A program made the translations under genes and the position numbers. Below are positions 4,738-5,841 of a DNA stretch of 5,841 bases, in pieces. Each line of letters starts with the position of its first letter. Position 1 is the stretch's first letter. The stretch covers positions 1 through 5,841 of the forward strand of contig JAFGFQ010000136.1 of the NCBI GenBank assembly GCA_016930995.1, given 5' to 3'. The stretch is from Thermoplasmatota archaeon (GTDB lineage Archaea > Thermoplasmatota > E2 > DHVEG-1). The notes under the pieces were generated by a model. It searched no databases, was not told the origin of the DNA, and saw nothing but the letters and a program-made list of their open reading frames with translations.

Positions 4738-5661
4738 CTATTTTATGATCACGAAGAACAACAGGATGAACCCATCTGCGGTTTTCGTCACTTCCTCAGC
4801 ATTATCAGCCCGTGTTGTTGCGACAACACTCAGAGGCCCAAGCCCAAGAGGCATCCCTTTTACAGTCTGCAGCTCAGCAGGCATAAGCAGTGAAATATTG
4901 CCATCAACCGTGGCATTAATCAAACCGAAAATACCGCCTTGAATAGTAACGGTAGTCACGACATTGACTGCGTTAATCCCACCGACATTTTTCGCGTTCA
5001 CCGAAACACCAAGACCCCCGGCAATCGTGAGGTTCAGCATCGTTGCATCAGACCCATACGTCCGAAACGTCAAATCGCCACCGGGTTCTTCTGTCCATGT
5101 TACTTCATCGTCAACCGAGTAATAGATCGTCCCGTTCATATAGCTTGAACCATTCATGTACAAAGCCCAGATGTACCAGTTCTCAGTCACGTTTGCTGTC
5201 GAGGCGACGATATAATAGGTTGCCCCTGGTGTGACGACCAGATCAGAGACGTCAAACTCCGTCCAACTAAAATTCTCTGTCACGATCGCGGATGCAGGCA
5301 GACTGAGCGTCGCAAGGTCTGCCCCGTGTAAATCATCACGGATGGTTAGAGTAATGTCATAGGTAGTCGTCGCATTCTTCCCAACCATGATCTCAACTCG
5401 TGTCAGGAGGTTCTTCGTCGGTGTAAACGACTGAGCGATAATATAATTCGCATACCCCCACAGCGGACCAGACCCGACAGGCCCAATCCAGTTCATGAGT
5501 TCCTGGGATTGATCTAAATCATCTGGAAAAAACGACTGTTCTTGTTGGAGTATCTTCCATGTGTTCAGCTTTGATTCTGCCAAGTCAAGTGGCGCTGCAA
5601 CAGCCTGTAGTCCGCAAAGGACTACCAATCCGACAATAACGATTGGGATTAATTTTTTCAT
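4738..5661 (-). CDS. Secreted two-domain beta protein, tandem paralogue 2
   Basis: A 307-residue paralogue of the protein at 3670-4596. The signal peptide covers about residues 1-23 (LCGLQAVAA-PLD). A linker with little similarity to its sister (24-73) follows. The jelly-roll-like domain spans about 75-203 (IIAQSFTPTKNLLTRVE 74-90, GKNATTT 94-100, ENFSW 129-133, ATYYIVASTANVTENWYIW 147-165, DLTFRTYG 196-203). The C-terminal Ig/CARDB-like domain spans about 207-307 (GGLGVSVNAKNVGGINAVNV 215-234, PLGLGPLSV 271-279) and ends GFILLFFVIIK. Eight sequons are present. C16 sits in VVLCG, which is not a convincing lipobox because a small residue is missing before the cysteine. ATG at 5661 is fixed by GGAGG (5668-5672) with a six-base spacer. 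The gene has its own TATA box and T-tract, so it forms a single-gene unit. Secretion is well supported; function is unknown. Confidence 0.88.
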   Translation of the reverse strand: MKKLIPIVIVGLVVLCGLQAVAAPLDLAESKLNTWKILQQEQSFFPDDLDQSQELMNWIGPVGSGPLWGYANYIIAQSFTPTKNLLTRVEIMVGKNATTTYDITLTIRDDLHGADLATLSLPASAIVTENFSWTEFDVSDLVVTPGATYYIVASTANVTENWYIWALYMNGSSYMNGTIYYSVDDEVTWTEEPGGDLTFRTYGSDATMLNLTIAGGLGVSVNAKNVGGINAVNVVTTVTIQGGIFGLINATVDGNISLLMPAELQTVKGMPLGLGPLSVVATTRADNAEEVTKTADGFILLFFVIIK

Positions 5662-5696
5662 AAAATTCCTCCTTTTCTGTACATAAAGGACGTCTC

Positions 5697-5706
5697 ATAT
5701 TTAATT
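5697..5706 (-). promoter_or_regulatory. TATA box of secreted paralogue 2
   Basis: AATTAAATAT on the minus strand, centred about 41 nt upstream of the ATG. It predicts a leader of about 15 nt that begins with AAAAGGAGG (5668-5676). Core sequence and geometry resemble the paralogue 1 promoter. Confidence 0.6.
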
Positions 5707-5806
5707 GTTTTGATAGGATAAAATATTGTAACAATCATAACAAGAAACAGAACAAAATTTTTTCATAAAAAAAAAATCTAATACTGTTTGAAGAGGTCAA
5801 TACAAG

Positions 5807-5823
5807 AAAAAAAAGAAAAAAAA
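5807..5823 (-). terminator. Double T-tract terminator of the gene entering from the right edge
   Basis: T8-C-T8 in the minus-strand transcript, almost identical in design to 3644-3661, with no gene of its own inside the window. It implies an upstream gene whose stop codon is at about 5836-5838. A second run of ten A at 5767-5776 lies further along. Confidence 0.5.
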
Positions 5824-5835
5824 GAGGGGGTTGGA

Positions 5836-5841
5836 TTATTT
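5836..5841 (-). CDS. Last codon and stop of a probable third tandem gene
   Basis: Read on the minus strand from the window edge, the sequence is AAA-TAA, a lysine codon followed by a stop, 12 bases ahead of the T8-C-T8 tract. Paralogue 2 also ends in lysine plus stop ahead of a similar tract. Two codons cannot prove a gene; the call rests on matching architecture. Confidence 0.3.
   Translation of the reverse strand, partial: K

Noticed and set aside
5605..5622. Possible lipoprotein lipobox around C16 of secreted paralogue 2 (VVLCG) and LILCC in paralogue 1
   Set aside because: The residue before cysteine is Leu rather than Gly/Ala/Ser, and ordinary cleavage sites (AVAA, VSSS) follow. Treated as plain signal peptides.
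1..5841. CRISPR array, tRNA, rRNA, insertion sequence or defence system
   Set aside because: No regularly spaced direct repeats, tRNA-like cloverleaf, transposase motifs or known defence domains were seen. The only notable repeats are within the tandem secreted paralogues.

Overview
The window looks archaeal and chromosomal. Start codons are preceded by AT-rich TATA-like boxes at archaeal spacing. Stop codons are followed by T-rich tracts rather than GC-rich hairpins. Two genes appear leaderless, while the others carry short leaders with GGAG-type ribosome binding sites. The gene types also fit: a membrane-tethered tandem winged-helix regulator with a PKD ectodomain, and sequon-rich secreted beta proteins. 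The secreted proteins resemble, from memory, ones from Thermoplasmatota-like lineages such as marine benthic group D. The archaeal call is firm; the lineage is only an inference.

Layout, left to right. The extreme left edge carries a strong promoter, a ribosome binding site and the first bases of a gene running off the window on the minus strand. Next come two minus-strand genes: a 168-residue SLOG/LOG-type Rossmann protein (90-596) and a 451-residue membrane-bound transcription regulator (655-2010). A 120-bp divergent intergenic region separates the regulator from a plus-strand two-pass membrane protein with an extracytoplasmic beta-rich domain (2132-2848). A 42-residue small gene with its own promoter and ribosome binding site follows at 3005-3133. 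It converges on a minus-strand gene for a nine-cysteine cytosolic protein (3156-3620).

The right third holds two tandem minus-strand paralogues (3670-4596 and 4738-5661). They encode secreted, heavily sequon-bearing two-domain beta proteins with a near-identical C-terminal tail. The last bases of the window look like the 3' end of a third tandem gene with the same terminator design.

How the genes might work together is inference only. The regulator and the membrane protein share a divergent promoter region, so the regulator may control itself and its neighbour in response to something sensed outside the cell. The tandem secreted proteins form a separate surface-protein block, each gene with its own promoter and T-tract. 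No mobile element, CRISPR array, tRNA or rRNA was seen. No multi-gene system of known type can be assembled from these genes.
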